This document shows, piece by piece, positions 34,745 through 43,903 of a DNA stretch of 64,000 nucleotides. Source of the DNA: Paenibacillus apiarius (GTDB lineage: Bacteria; Bacillota; Bacilli; Paenibacillales; Paenibacillaceae); the NCBI RefSeq assembly GCF_017052585.1, contig NZ_JAFFHZ010000001.1, forward strand, positions 558,001-622,000. The letters are read 5' to 3'. The number at the start of each line of letters is the position of its first letter. Within the stretch, counting starts at the first letter, position 1. The notes below the pieces were generated by a model. The model did no database searches. It had not been told where the DNA came from and saw nothing but the letters and a program-made list of their open reading frames with translations. The translations under genes were made by a program, and so were the position numbers.

Positions 34745-36595
34745 TTACGAGCGCTTCGATATAAGCTCATGCACGATGACGGCTTCCGCCTTGCCTTTCA
34801 GACGGAGCGGTCCGACTGGATTCGTCTCGAACGCATTTTGAATGCGCCGGTTCGCCTCTTCTCCAATCAGCACTTGTCCCGGTTTCGCCTGCGACTCCAG
34901 CCGGGCCGCCACATTGACGGTGTCGCCAATCGCCGTATAGTCGAGCCGCAACGTCTCCGAACCTACGTTGCCAACTACCGCCTCCCCGCTTTGGATACCG
35001 ATACCAAAGCGAACGGACACATTAAGCTCTGCCGCCAGCTTGCGGTACAGATCTTCCGAACGGCGCTGCAGCTCCATGGCCGCGCTCGCAGCATGCTCAG
35101 CATGCCGCTCCAGAGAGCGGGGGGCGCCAAATATAGCCATGACTCCGTCGCCGATGAACTTATCGAGCGTGCCATTATGTTGAAAGATGGTCTCCGCACA
35201 TAAGTGTAAATATTGGTTCAGCACCTGGATCGTTCGTTCTGGTTCCAGCCGTTCGGACAGCGGGGTAAATCCGCGGATATCAATGAACATCACCGTAACG
35301 TCGCACTTCGTGCCCCCCGCCCGAATCGGCACATTGGATTGCAGCAGTTCCGTCACGACCGACGGAGCTACGTAGCGGCCGAACAGTTCCTCTACCTGCT
35401 GGCGCGCACGCCTGTCTTCCCGGCTTCGGTAAGCCACGACTAATATATAAGCCGCGGACATGCCGGTAACTTCCGTGAAGTACGGAATAAATACCGATCC
35501 GAGGCTATACACCCCGACCCATAAGCAAGTGTAACCTACGACCATGCTCAACCCGCATAGAGCTCCGCGCACACCGCGAATGCGATATGCGCACCAAGCG
35601 GCCGCGGAGATTCCTGCAAATAGAGCGAACACGTTCCAACCGTAGCGGGCTTCTTTATAGAACCGTCCTTCCACCAAAGATTGAATCATGTTGGCGTGTA
35701 TTTCCACGCCGTAGAGCGTCATTGAACGGCTGAGCGGAGTCATGTGGCGGTCACTGAGCGAAGTGGCATAAGGACCGATCAGGACAATGGCGTCCTTATA
35801 ATAAGCAGGGTCCACGATTCCCGTCAGCACATCATAGAAGGATTGCCGGTCGAACCCGTTCATCGCATCTTCCCCATATCCATAAGGCGATGAGAAGAAA
35901 TCAATGGCGACTTGATGGCGGTCGTCAGTCGGAATTCGTTTCTCCCCTCGGTACCACCTCTTGCGATCGGGGTCCCAGCGTATCTGTTGATCCTTCGGCA
36001 AGAGCCGGTTCGCCATAAGTATATCGAGCGACGGTAGCATCGAACTCCGTTCATCAGGCAGTCCCAAGCTCATATTGCGGATAACGCCGTCCGAATCCGG
36101 AAGCACGTTTACGTGCCCAAGTTGGCCTGAATCGACCCGGATGGAGGAGGCGGGCCGATCAACGCGTTCCACGACAAGCGATTGGGCATCCGGTTGGAGC
36201 GAGCGCAGCGTCACTTGCACAGGCAAATAGATATCCGCATATGTGCGCAATTGTTCGGATAAAGCGCGGTCATCCGCCTCGTCCGCAGCTGGATCAATCA
36301 GCAGCAAATCCAACGCGACCGCCCGGGCTCCGGCCTGCATCAGTTCCCCGATTAGCTTGGCATACACCGCCCGCGACCAAGGAAACGGTCCCATCTGTTC
36401 CAATGACTCTTCATCAATCGCGATAATTTTGATTCTGTCGTCGGGAACCTGCTCTTCAACGCTCTTCGTCCGCAAGGCGTCTCGGAACGCATGCTCCACC
36501 ATTCGGAAGACGCCGCCATTGCCGTAGCTGTACAAGTACGCCGCAATCATGCTCAAGACGACAACGATTAGCATCGGTACAGCCATTTTTTTCAT
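34745..36595 (-). CDS. CHASE2-domain adenylate cyclase (class III)
   Basis: 616 residues: an N-terminal membrane anchor (about 5-22), an extracytoplasmic CHASE2 sensor (about 30-320), three membrane spans (about 325-400), and a class III cyclase domain (about 430-610). The cyclase shows MFIDIRGFT and FIGDGVMAIFG for the two metal Asp, Lys before FIGDG and Asp in LDYTAIGDTVNVAARLE as purine-recognition residues of adenylate (not guanylate) type, and the Asn/Arg transition-state pair. So it should make cAMP in response to an outside signal. The ATG at 36595 follows AAAGGAG by six bases. It lies upstream of FecR, NHL and L,D-transpeptidase genes on the same strand. Confidence 0.9.
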   Translation of the reverse strand: MKKMAVPMLIVVVLSMIAAYLYSYGNGGVFRMVEHAFRDALRTKSVEEQVPDDRIKIIAIDEESLEQMGPFPWSRAVYAKLIGELMQAGARAVALDLLLIDPAADEADDRALSEQLRTYADIYLPVQVTLRSLQPDAQSLVVERVDRPASSIRVDSGQLGHVNVLPDSDGVIRNMSLGLPDERSSMLPSLDILMANRLLPKDQQIRWDPDRKRWYRGEKRIPTDDRHQVAIDFFSSPYGYGEDAMNGFDRQSFYDVLTGIVDPAYYKDAIVLIGPYATSLSDRHMTPLSRSMTLYGVEIHANMIQSLVEGRFYKEARYGWNVFALFAGISAAAWCAYRIRGVRGALCGLSMVVGYTCLWVGVYSLGSVFIPYFTEVTGMSAAYILVVAYRSREDRRARQQVEELFGRYVAPSVVTELLQSNVPIRAGGTKCDVTVMFIDIRGFTPLSERLEPERTIQVLNQYLHLCAETIFQHNGTLDKFIGDGVMAIFGAPRSLERHAEHAASAAMELQRRSEDLYRKLAAELNVSVRFGIGIQSGEAVVGNVGSETLRLDYTAIGDTVNVAARLESQAKPGQVLIGEEANRRIQNAFETNPVGPLRLKGKAEAVIVHELISKRS

Positions 36596-36724
36596 TTGCT
36601 TCTCCTTTACAACATGAACCACACCTACACCATAAAACTAATAGAATGATATAGTCATTTCGTTTGATCACAATCTATCTCATTGTAGAACGAGGACCGT
36701 ATCGTTGGCAATTTCAGCTGCCGA

Positions 36725-36754
36725 AAAAAATAAAAACCCCGCGAATCCGCGGGG
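36725..36754 (-). terminator. Terminator of the ferredoxin gene
   Basis: CCCCGCG-AAT-CCGCGGGG hairpin with TTTTTATTTTTTT on the minus strand. Confidence 0.9.
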
Positions 36755-36794
36755 ATGCTGTAGGTTCTCTCTATAATATGATTCGTGCAGCAGG

Positions 36795-37124
<330 letters not shown>

Positions 37125-37180
37125 TTAAAGATGTTTGTACAATCTAGGCAGCTCTTGCAGGATCTCGCTTGCAACCAGCT

Positions 37181-38485
37181 TCATTCTTCTTGATCCCGCA
37201 AAAAATCCGTCTGCAGCGAAGTACCCCGAACGCGGTGGTTCCGCAACAGCGTGGACGGATCGTCGCCAAGCATTCCCAATGTGACGATCGCATTCTCTCC
37301 GTACTTATCCCGGATCCGATCCATCGTCTCGTTCAACTGGTCTCTTTTGGGCTGCTGCTCATAATCAAATAAGTCGAGCTGAACGGCCGCCTCCTGCTTC
37401 GCAAGCAGATTTTGAGCCGTAATGCCGAGCAGGCGAATCGGCTTATGTTCGGGCCAATGCCGCTCATAGAGCCGCCATGCTTCTTCCAGCAGCTTCGCCG
37501 CATCATCCGTTGGGCCTTCGAGCGTATTGGAACGGGTAATCGTCTTCATATCAGGCGTTCGAATCGTCAGCTGCACCGTTTGAGTCATCAATTGCTGTCT
37601 GCGCATTCGCCGTGCCACCTGATCTGCAAGATTCAGCAGCACCCGTCTCACCTCTTCGACCGTATCGACGTCCTTCGGCAACGTAGTCGTATGGCCTATT
37701 GATTTGCTCTGCTCCCTTTCGGGATTCACCCTGCCTTCATCTTGGCCGTTCGCGGCCCGCTTCATCCAATGTCCGTGCACGCCGAACATGGACACCAGCC
37801 GCTTCTCATCCGCTTGCGCCAATTCTCCAATCGTGCGGATGCCGGAGCGCGACAGCTTCATGGCCGTCTTCTGTCCAATGCCGAACATCTCTCCGCAAGG
37901 CTTGTGCCACAGCAGCTTCGGAACATCCCGGATCCGAAGCACCGTAATTCCATTCGGTTTCTTCATATCGGAAGCCATTTTTGCCAGCAGCTTATTCGGC
38001 GCTACACCGATGGAACAAGGCAAAGAAAGCTCCTCCCTAATCCGTTGTTGCAATTCATTCGCAATTGCTAAGGGCGTACCGAATATTTTAGAGCCGGTAA
38101 TATCCATATAACATTCGTCAATTGACATCACTTCAACGAGCGGTGTATAACTTTTCGCGATTTCGATAAATGCGCGGGAATACCGCCGGTATAAATGAAA
38201 ATCCGGACGGATTAGCATTAAGTGAGGACAAAGACGCAAGGCCTGTCTCACATGCATGCCCGTGCGTATTCCAAGCTTTCTTGCCGCATAGGAGCAAGTG
38301 ACGATAATTCCTTTGCGCAGCTCGATGCTGCCCGCCACCGCTGTGGGCTGCCCTTTATATTGTTCCGGGTCTTCCGCTTCATGGACGGAGCAGTAGAACG
38401 CATTCATATCGAGGTGCAGAATGACACGTCCTTTGGAAGGGTAATACAGACGAACGTCGTCATCGGTTCCATCGTGTCCGCTCAC
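37181..38485 (-). CDS. dinB: Y-family DNA polymerase IV
   Basis: 434 residues. The catalytic palm shows LHLDMNAFYCSVHEAEDP and SIDECYMDITGS with the metal-binding Asp and Glu residues; helix-hairpin-helix thumb FGIGQKTAMKLSRSGIRTIGELA; the little-finger domain follows; and near residue 380 QLDLF is a textbook beta-clamp binding motif. The family copies past lesions with low fidelity. The start is GTG, six bases after AAGGTGA. A perfect GAAC-N4-GTTC LexA box lies 38 bases upstream, so SOS induction is likely. B. subtilis relatives are YqjH and YqjW. Confidence 0.93.
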   Translation of the reverse strand: MSGHDGTDDDVRLYYPSKGRVILHLDMNAFYCSVHEAEDPEQYKGQPTAVAGSIELRKGIIVTCSYAARKLGIRTGMHVRQALRLCPHLMLIRPDFHLYRRYSRAFIEIAKSYTPLVEVMSIDECYMDITGSKIFGTPLAIANELQQRIREELSLPCSIGVAPNKLLAKMASDMKKPNGITVLRIRDVPKLLWHKPCGEMFGIGQKTAMKLSRSGIRTIGELAQADEKRLVSMFGVHGHWMKRAANGQDEGRVNPEREQSKSIGHTTTLPKDVDTVEEVRRVLLNLADQVARRMRRQQLMTQTVQLTIRTPDMKTITRSNTLEGPTDDAAKLLEEAWRLYERHWPEHKPIRLLGITAQNLLAKQEAAVQLDLFDYEQQPKRDQLNETMDRIRDKYGENAIVTLGMLGDDPSTLLRNHRVRGTSLQTDFLRDQEE

Positions 38486-38803
38486 AGTCTTTCACCTTCC
38501 TTTTACACCTATGAACCGAGCAGAACCCCTGTTCTATTTATAGCTTACCTACAGTTGGTTCTCCATGCAAGAAATACAGGCAAAAAAATGAAAAAATGAG
38601 CGGTTCATCTAAATCGCCATTTTATAATCATGCTGAAAATGCAGCAATGGAGCGGTGGAGAGGACACACGTCCGACACTGATAGACTTCCACATCAATCT
38701 TGATCCAAAAAATCGGCTCTATACAACGCTGAAAGCAGTGCTATAATAGGAAAATAGTTTCTTTCCATATTAATCCTTGCAAGAACCTAAGGAGGTACCT
38801 AGA
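38486..38803. other. Divergent dinB/cimA intergenic region
   Basis: No gene seen. On the minus side there is a TATAAA -10 and the LexA box of dinB. On the plus side, GCTATAATAGG (about 38738-38748) supplies a -10 for cimA about 55 bases before its start. The rest shows no clear structure. Confidence 0.5.
38523..38534 (-). promoter_or_regulatory. LexA/SOS box of dinB
   Basis: GAACCCCTGTTC (GAAC-N4-GTTC) matches the Bacillus-type LexA core. It lies just downstream of a TATAAA -10, so bound LexA would block the promoter. Confidence 0.75.
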
Positions 38804-40417
38804 ATGTCAAATGTCATCTCTATCTTTGATACTACGCTGCGTGACGGCACCCAAGGAGAAGGGATAAGCCTCTCTGCGGACGACAAAATAAAAATTGCAC
38901 GCAAACTTGACGCTTTTGGCGCTCAATATATTGAAGGCGGCATTCCAGGCAGCAACGGCAAGGATATTGAATTCTTCAAGAGAGTCAAATCATATGCTTG
39001 GAACTCGAAGCTGACCGCATTTGGCAGCACACGGCGCAAAGAGTCGTTGGCCGAGCATGATACGAGCTTGAACCGGATCATTGAAGCGGGCGTGCCGGCT
39101 GCGACGCTTGTGGGAAAGTCTTGGGATTTTCACGTTCATACGGCGTTGCAGACGACGTTGGAAGAAAATTTGGCAATGATCTCCGATTCCATCGCTTATC
39201 TTAAGCGTGCCCAGATGGAAGTGATGCTCGATGCCGAGCATTTCTTCGACGGCTACAAGCATAATCCCGAATATGCGCTCGCCGTGCTCAAGACGGCGCA
39301 ACAAGCCGGAGCGGACTGGATCGTCATGTGTGACACGAACGGCGGCACGCTGCCGAATGAAATCAGCTCCATCATCCGTGAAATCAGCGCTCAAGTGCAG
39401 GTAAAGCTCGGTATTCATACGCACAACGATTGCGAGCTGGCAGTGGCGAATACCCTCGCTGCAGTCGAGGCCGGCGTCACTCAGGTTCAAGGCACGATGA
39501 ATGGCTACGGCGAACGCTGCGGCAATGCGAACCTGTGCTCCATCATCCCGACGCTCCAGCTAAAGATGGGCTATTCATGCATTGAAGACGAGCAGCTTAA
39601 GGAATTGACCACGGTTGCGCGCTACGTCAGCGAAATCGCCAACGTGCACATGCCTGTCAATCAACCTTACGTAGGCAACGCAGCCTTCGCGCACAAGGGC
39701 GGCATCCACGTCTCAGCCATCCTGAAGGACTCGCGCACCTATGAGCATATTGAGCCAGAGCTTGTCGGCAACAAGCAGCGTGTGCTCGTGTCGGAGCTGG
39801 CAGGACAGAGCAATGTGCTGTCCAAGGCGCAGCAGCTCGGATACGAGTTGGATGCAAGCAAAGCGGAGACCCGTGCCATCATGGAACGGATCAAAGAGCT
39901 TGAGCATCAAGGCTACCAATTCGAAGGCGCGGACGCCTCGCTTGAATTGCTGCTTCGCCAAGCGACCGAGCAGACGGAGGAGCCGTTTGTGTTCGAATCG
40001 TTCAAAATACTAGTGGAGAAGTCTGCTGAGCGCTCTGTCGTGTCCGAAGCGATCGTGAAGCTCAATATTGACGGCGAGGCGATCTATATGGCAGCCGAAG
40101 GCAACGGGCCGGTCAATGCGCTGGATAGCGCGCTGCGCAAAGCGCTCATTCGGCACTTCCCTCATATTGAAGAAATGCATCTTTCCGATTATAAAGTGCG
40201 CGTCTTGGATGAAAACGATACGACGGCGGCCAAAGTCCGTGTTCTAATCGAATCGACGGATTCACAAAATACATGGAGCACCGTCGGCGTCTCCAGCAAC
40301 GTGATTGAAGCGAGTTGGGCGGCGCTTGTGGACAGTATTCGCTACGCTCTAATCGGCAAAGAGAAGCGTCAACTCACCCCCGAGCGGAAAGAGCAGATCG
40401 GTATAGTCAATCATTAA
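38804..40417 (+). CDS. cimA: (R)-citramalate synthase
   Basis: A 537-residue HMGL-like TIM-barrel synthase: IFDTTLRDGTQGEGISL at the N-terminus with the catalytic Arg-Asp, GIHTHNDCELAVAN with metal-binding His pair and Asn, and a C-terminal LeuA dimer/regulatory domain (about 400-525). It condenses pyruvate with acetyl-CoA, starting the threonine-independent route to isoleucine. The length and sequence fit the CimA type (TIGR00977-like) rather than 2-isopropylmalate synthase or homocitrate synthase, which are close relatives. AAGGAGGT lies before the ATG at 38804; the upstream frame extension is rejected. Monocistronic. Confidence 0.9.
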   Translation: MSNVISIFDTTLRDGTQGEGISLSADDKIKIARKLDAFGAQYIEGGIPGSNGKDIEFFKRVKSYAWNSKLTAFGSTRRKESLAEHDTSLNRIIEAGVPAATLVGKSWDFHVHTALQTTLEENLAMISDSIAYLKRAQMEVMLDAEHFFDGYKHNPEYALAVLKTAQQAGADWIVMCDTNGGTLPNEISSIIREISAQVQVKLGIHTHNDCELAVANTLAAVEAGVTQVQGTMNGYGERCGNANLCSIIPTLQLKMGYSCIEDEQLKELTTVARYVSEIANVHMPVNQPYVGNAAFAHKGGIHVSAILKDSRTYEHIEPELVGNKQRVLVSELAGQSNVLSKAQQLGYELDASKAETRAIMERIKELEHQGYQFEGADASLELLLRQATEQTEEPFVFESFKILVEKSAERSVVSEAIVKLNIDGEAIYMAAEGNGPVNALDSALRKALIRHFPHIEEMHLSDYKVRVLDENDTTAAKVRVLIESTDSQNTWSTVGVSSNVIEASWAALVDSIRYALIGKEKRQLTPERKEQIGIVNH

Positions 40418-40436
40418 TATGAATTGCAACACAAAT

Positions 40437-40474
40437 AAGGAACGGCGCTTCTTTTCCCAGAGGCACCGTTCCTT
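40437..40474 (+). terminator. Terminator after cimA
   Basis: AAGGAACGG / CCGTTCCTT stem followed by a T-rich stretch (GTCGTTCTTTCTTC). It lies between convergent genes. Confidence 0.65.
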
Positions 40475-40506
40475 GTCGTTCTTTCTTCATTTGTTGCGCT
40501 TGTCAT

Positions 40507-41076
40507 TCATTCCCCGATCAGCTTCTCGATAGCCTGTTCCAAATCCTTCGGCGGGCGAAGCCCGATGAACAGCTCCCGAATGACGCCGTTCTTGTCAACG
40601 AGCACATTTGTCGGAAATGCGATTCCATTGTAAAGCTTAAATACGTCGCCTTTCTCATCCAACAGCACTGGATTGACGAGACTATACTCCTTCACGAACG
40701 CTTTCGCTTTATCTTCTGAATCGTAGGACGTGACATTGACTGACAGCATTTCCATCCGATCCTTATACTTCGCGTACAGCTTCACCAGATCAGGCGCTTC
40801 GGCTTGACATGGATCGCACCACGATGCCCAGAAATTAATAAAGATCGGCTTATTCTGCTTGCCCCCGACCTGATAGGCCGCGCCATTCGTGCTTGTCAAC
40901 GAAAAAGAAGGAGCCAGCTTCCCGACCTGGGGCCCCGTTTCCGTCGGCAGAACCGCGCCGGTTCCAGAAGCCAACTTCCGCCCAGACGTATCCTTGGCTT
41001 TGCCCATTTGATTTTGCCACGCTCCAAAGCAAATGAGCCCTATGCCTAAGATAAGCACAAGTACGCTTTTTTTCAT
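40507..41076 (-). CDS. ResA/TlpA-type membrane-anchored thioredoxin
   Basis: 189 residues. An uncleaved N-terminal membrane anchor (about 3-22) precedes a thioredoxin fold of the TlpA/AhpC group with active site WASWCDPCQAEAP and the cis-Pro in AFPTNVLVD. Such proteins reduce disulfides outside the membrane, for example in apocytochrome c maturation (ResA) or spore cortex formation (StoA). The CDPC dipeptide differs from CEPC of ResA, so the exact partner is open. Start chosen is ATG at 41076, 11 bases after AAGGAG; a TTG six bases upstream has a closer spacing and is also possible. Single gene. Confidence 0.86.
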   Translation of the reverse strand: MKKSVLVLILGIGLICFGAWQNQMGKAKDTSGRKLASGTGAVLPTETGPQVGKLAPSFSLTSTNGAAYQVGGKQNKPIFINFWASWCDPCQAEAPDLVKLYAKYKDRMEMLSVNVTSYDSEDKAKAFVKEYSLVNPVLLDEKGDVFKLYNGIAFPTNVLVDKNGVIRELFIGLRPPKDLEQAIEKLIGE

Positions 41077-41234
41077 AAACAATGCCTCTCCTTCGCTGAG
41101 ACTTCTTACAGTTATTGTACCCTTTTTCCAGCAAAAATACGATCCTGCAATGTAACGAATGACACATCATTATAAGGGGTACAGTAACGAAGTAAATGTC
41201 CTAAAGAGCATTTGAATGGGAGGAACGAGATAAA

Positions 41235-42443
41235 ATGGCGAAACAACAAGCTCGGTCCATGTGGCTGGAATATGCTGCGCTCGCTACCGTGCCGCTCGTG
41301 CTTGTCTTAGGCAACTCGATGCTCGTGCCGATCTTGCCGGAAGTAAAACGTCATCTTCACTTAACGCAATTGCAAACAAGTCTGATCATTACGCTATTCT
41401 CCGTTACGGCAGGCATTGTCATTCCGTTTTCCGGCTATTTATCGGATCGGTTTGGCCGCAAAAAAGTCATGATTCCGTCACTCATCATTTACGGAATTGC
41501 CGGCATACTTACCGGATTGGGCGCAATGTGGGGCTCCTACGGGATGCTCATCGGCTCCAGAGCGTTGCAAGGACTGGGTGCCGCGGGCACCGCCTCAATC
41601 GCCATGGCGCTTGTCGGGGACTTATATAAGGATGCGCAGGAAAGCCAAGCGCTGGGATTGATAGAAGCTTCGAACGGTGCAGGCAAAGTCATCAGTCCAA
41701 TACTCGGCTCGGCGCTTGCGCTATGGACATGGACAGCCCCCTTTTTTGCTTTTCCTGTATTTTGCGCACTGTCTTTGGCAGCCGTTACATGGCTTATCCA
41801 TGAACCGGATCAAAGGCCAGAGGCTGTTCCAATTAAAAAATATTTGCATAATATCAAGGATATTTTCAAGCAGAAGGGACGCTGGTTGATTCCGGCTTTT
41901 TTTGCCGGTTCGTTAGCCTTATTTATTTTGTTTGGCATTTTGTTTTATTTATCGGACATTTTGGAAGAGAAGCCCTATTCGATCAAAGGCATCATGAAAG
42001 GCCTGGTGCTTGCCATCCCGCTGTTGGGCATGGTTACGACGGCTTACATTACAGGGAATTTAATAAAAAAGAATGGCGTGCTCATCCGTTGGCTCATAAA
42101 TATCGGGTTGTTGATGATGGCCGTTTCACTCGGATTCACGATCTTTTTCAACAAAAATGTCTATGGCTTCATCAGCCTCATTACGGTGAGCAGTATCGGG
42201 ACAGGACTGCTGCTGCCGTGCTTGAACACGATGATTACCGGTTCTGTTGACAAAGCCGAGCGAGGCATGATCTTATCTCTGTATAACAGTCTGCGCTTCC
42301 TCGGAGTGGCATTCGGTCCCCCGCTTTTCAGCTGGTTGATGGACATCTCGCATCGCGTCATTTTCATAACGGTGACCGTGTTATCCGCGATCGCGTTTGT
42401 GCTTGTATTTTTGTTCATCAAGCCGGACAAAGAAGTGCGTTGA
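41235..42443 (+). CDS. MFS drug:H+ antiporter (DHA1 type)
   Basis: A 402-residue major facilitator with twelve hydrophobic segments. Motif A follows helix 2 (GYLSDRFGRKKVM, almost perfect) and motif C-like LGLIEASNGAGKVISPILGS sits in helix 5, marking it as an exporter of the 12-TM drug antiporter group. Relatives in Bacillus include YmfD (bacillibactin export) and multidrug pumps. GGGAGG lies 11 bases before the ATG. Monocistronic; the substrate is unknown. Confidence 0.86.
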   Translation: MAKQQARSMWLEYAALATVPLVLVLGNSMLVPILPEVKRHLHLTQLQTSLIITLFSVTAGIVIPFSGYLSDRFGRKKVMIPSLIIYGIAGILTGLGAMWGSYGMLIGSRALQGLGAAGTASIAMALVGDLYKDAQESQALGLIEASNGAGKVISPILGSALALWTWTAPFFAFPVFCALSLAAVTWLIHEPDQRPEAVPIKKYLHNIKDIFKQKGRWLIPAFFAGSLALFILFGILFYLSDILEEKPYSIKGIMKGLVLAIPLLGMVTTAYITGNLIKKNGVLIRWLINIGLLMMAVSLGFTIFFNKNVYGFISLITVSSIGTGLLLPCLNTMITGSVDKAERGMILSLYNSLRFLGVAFGPPLFSWLMDISHRVIFITVTVLSAIAFVLVFLFIKPDKEVR

Positions 42444-42583
42444 CAAGACGAAATCTGGATGATGCACCGTGCTGCCGCCCTATCTTTAACCATACCAGTT
42501 GGTTTATGGTACACTTAGCATGGATGTCTGGACAAGATGCAACATTCATTTCACATCGTGATAAGTTAAGGTGAAAGCGAGAG

Positions 42584-43081
42584 ATGCTGGCGATGCAAGA
42601 CGCCGTCGTTAACCAACCTGGTATGGATACGATCTACATCCAGCATGCCGTCTGCGAGGCGATGGTTCGCAATGCGCGCTCCCAGCTGCCATTTGAAGCG
42701 TGCGGCATCCTTTTCAAAGCGCGTCATTCCCGCGATTACACACACTATAGACCGCTCGTGAATCGAGCCACCGATCGCCTTCACTCCTTTCAGCCCGATG
42801 CCCGGGAATGGGTAGATCTCGTCATGCAAGCCGAGCGTGAGCAGCATACTCTGCTGCTCGTCCATTCTCATCCGAAGACGCCCCCAATCCCCTCTGCAGA
42901 GGATGCGGAGGGCATAGCACTGAGCGCCGCTATATTTGATGCGTATATCATTGTCTCTTTTTATGAAAATGACGAGCATCCCGCCATACATGCCTATCGC
43001 TTCTGCGCTTCCTCCGGGCAGGGCACTTATGGCAAACCCCAGATTTCATTCAAGCCAGTACCAATTCAGGTCGTGCGATAG
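42584..43081 (+). CDS. JAMM/Mov34 (M67) metallopeptidase
   Basis: 165 residues with the full JAB1/MPN/Mov34 zinc motif: an upstream Glu in LPFEACG and HSHPKTPPIPSAEDAE giving H-x-H-x(7)-S-x2-D. Bacterial M67 enzymes cleave isopeptide or peptide bonds, for instance removing C-terminal residues from ThiS/MoaD-like sulfur carriers, and some act as stand-alone deubiquitinase-like proteins. No sulfur-carrier gene is adjacent here. AAGGTGA precedes the ATG by nine bases. The target is unknown. Confidence 0.88.
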   Translation: MLAMQDAVVNQPGMDTIYIQHAVCEAMVRNARSQLPFEACGILFKARHSRDYTHYRPLVNRATDRLHSFQPDAREWVDLVMQAEREQHTLLLVHSHPKTPPIPSAEDAEGIALSAAIFDAYIIVSFYENDEHPAIHAYRFCASSGQGTYGKPQISFKPVPIQVVR

Positions 43082-43261
43082 AAGATCGTGCACGTTTAGA
43101 ATACATCTATTATGTAACTCCTTGACTCTCTTACCCATCAAAATCGGCAGGATTCCAGTGGAAAATATATCAAATTATGAACGATGCTGACAGGACATAT
43201 CCGACAAGGATAAAAGCGCGTTACCACATCATTTATCGTGTCAGTTAATATTACATTTGCA

Positions 43262-43303
43262 AAACCATAACGTTTGACTGTATGGTTTATTTTTTAGTAT
43301 CAT
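43262..43303 (+). promoter_or_regulatory. Promoter of the MerR-type gene with an overlapping dyad
   Basis: TTGACT (43274-43279), 18 bp spacer, TATCAT (43298-43303). A perfect 8 bp inverted repeat AAACCATA / TATGGTTT (43262-43269, 43281-43288) straddles the -35, suggesting autorepression by the downstream regulator. Confidence 0.6.
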
Positions 43304-43331
43304 ATACATTAGATAAGCGAGGTGAATGGTG

Positions 43332-43781
43332 ATGGGTAGAAGTGATTTAATTCGAATTGGCGAGCTCGCTCGTGCGGCTAACGTGAGTCAGCGTACGATA
43401 GACTATTACACGACGATTGGGCTTATTGAGCCTGTGCAGCGCACGGATACTAACTATCGTCTGTACAGCTATGAAACGATCGAGCGAATTGAACGTATTA
43501 ATCAATTAAAACAAGAGAAATATTCATTAGAGGAAATCAAACATTATTTCTCTCAGCTCAGTAAAGTAATTGCAGAGCAGGACATTGCCGAAAGACTTGC
43601 CGAGCTGCAGCTTCATATGGAGAAGCTGGAGCGTGAAGCCAAGGAACTGCAGCCAATGATCGATAAGCTCAAGACGAAGAACACCAGTTCTCTGTTTAAC
43701 CGGTTGGCGACGCAAAGCGCGGCATGTGTGGAAGTGCTTCTCACCTTCATCGACAAAGGGAACAACCACTTTATGATGTAA
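43332..43781 (+). CDS. MerR-family transcriptional regulator
   Basis: 149 residues. The MerR DNA-binding domain spans about 5-75 (LIRIGELARAANVSQRTIDYYTTIGLIEP, then YRLYSYETIERIERINQLKQEKYSLEEI), followed by a long dimerisation helix (about 80-120) and a short C-terminus with a single Cys and no obvious effector domain. The second ATG (43332) is used because AGGTGA lies seven bases before it. A dyad over the -35 points to autorepression. The YugP-type peptidase gene follows by about 120 bases and may be a target. Confidence 0.87.
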   Translation: MGRSDLIRIGELARAANVSQRTIDYYTTIGLIEPVQRTDTNYRLYSYETIERIERINQLKQEKYSLEEIKHYFSQLSKVIAEQDIAERLAELQLHMEKLEREAKELQPMIDKLKTKNTSSLFNRLATQSAACVEVLLTFIDKGNNHFMM

Positions 43782-43903
43782 ATGAGAACCACCAAGCATA
43801 AATGACCTGCCAGTCGTCTGGCGGCACACTTTTTGAAGGTAGAATGCATGAAAGGCTGTTCAGAAGCAAACTTTTGAACACGAACTAATAGGAGGTAAGC
43901 CAT

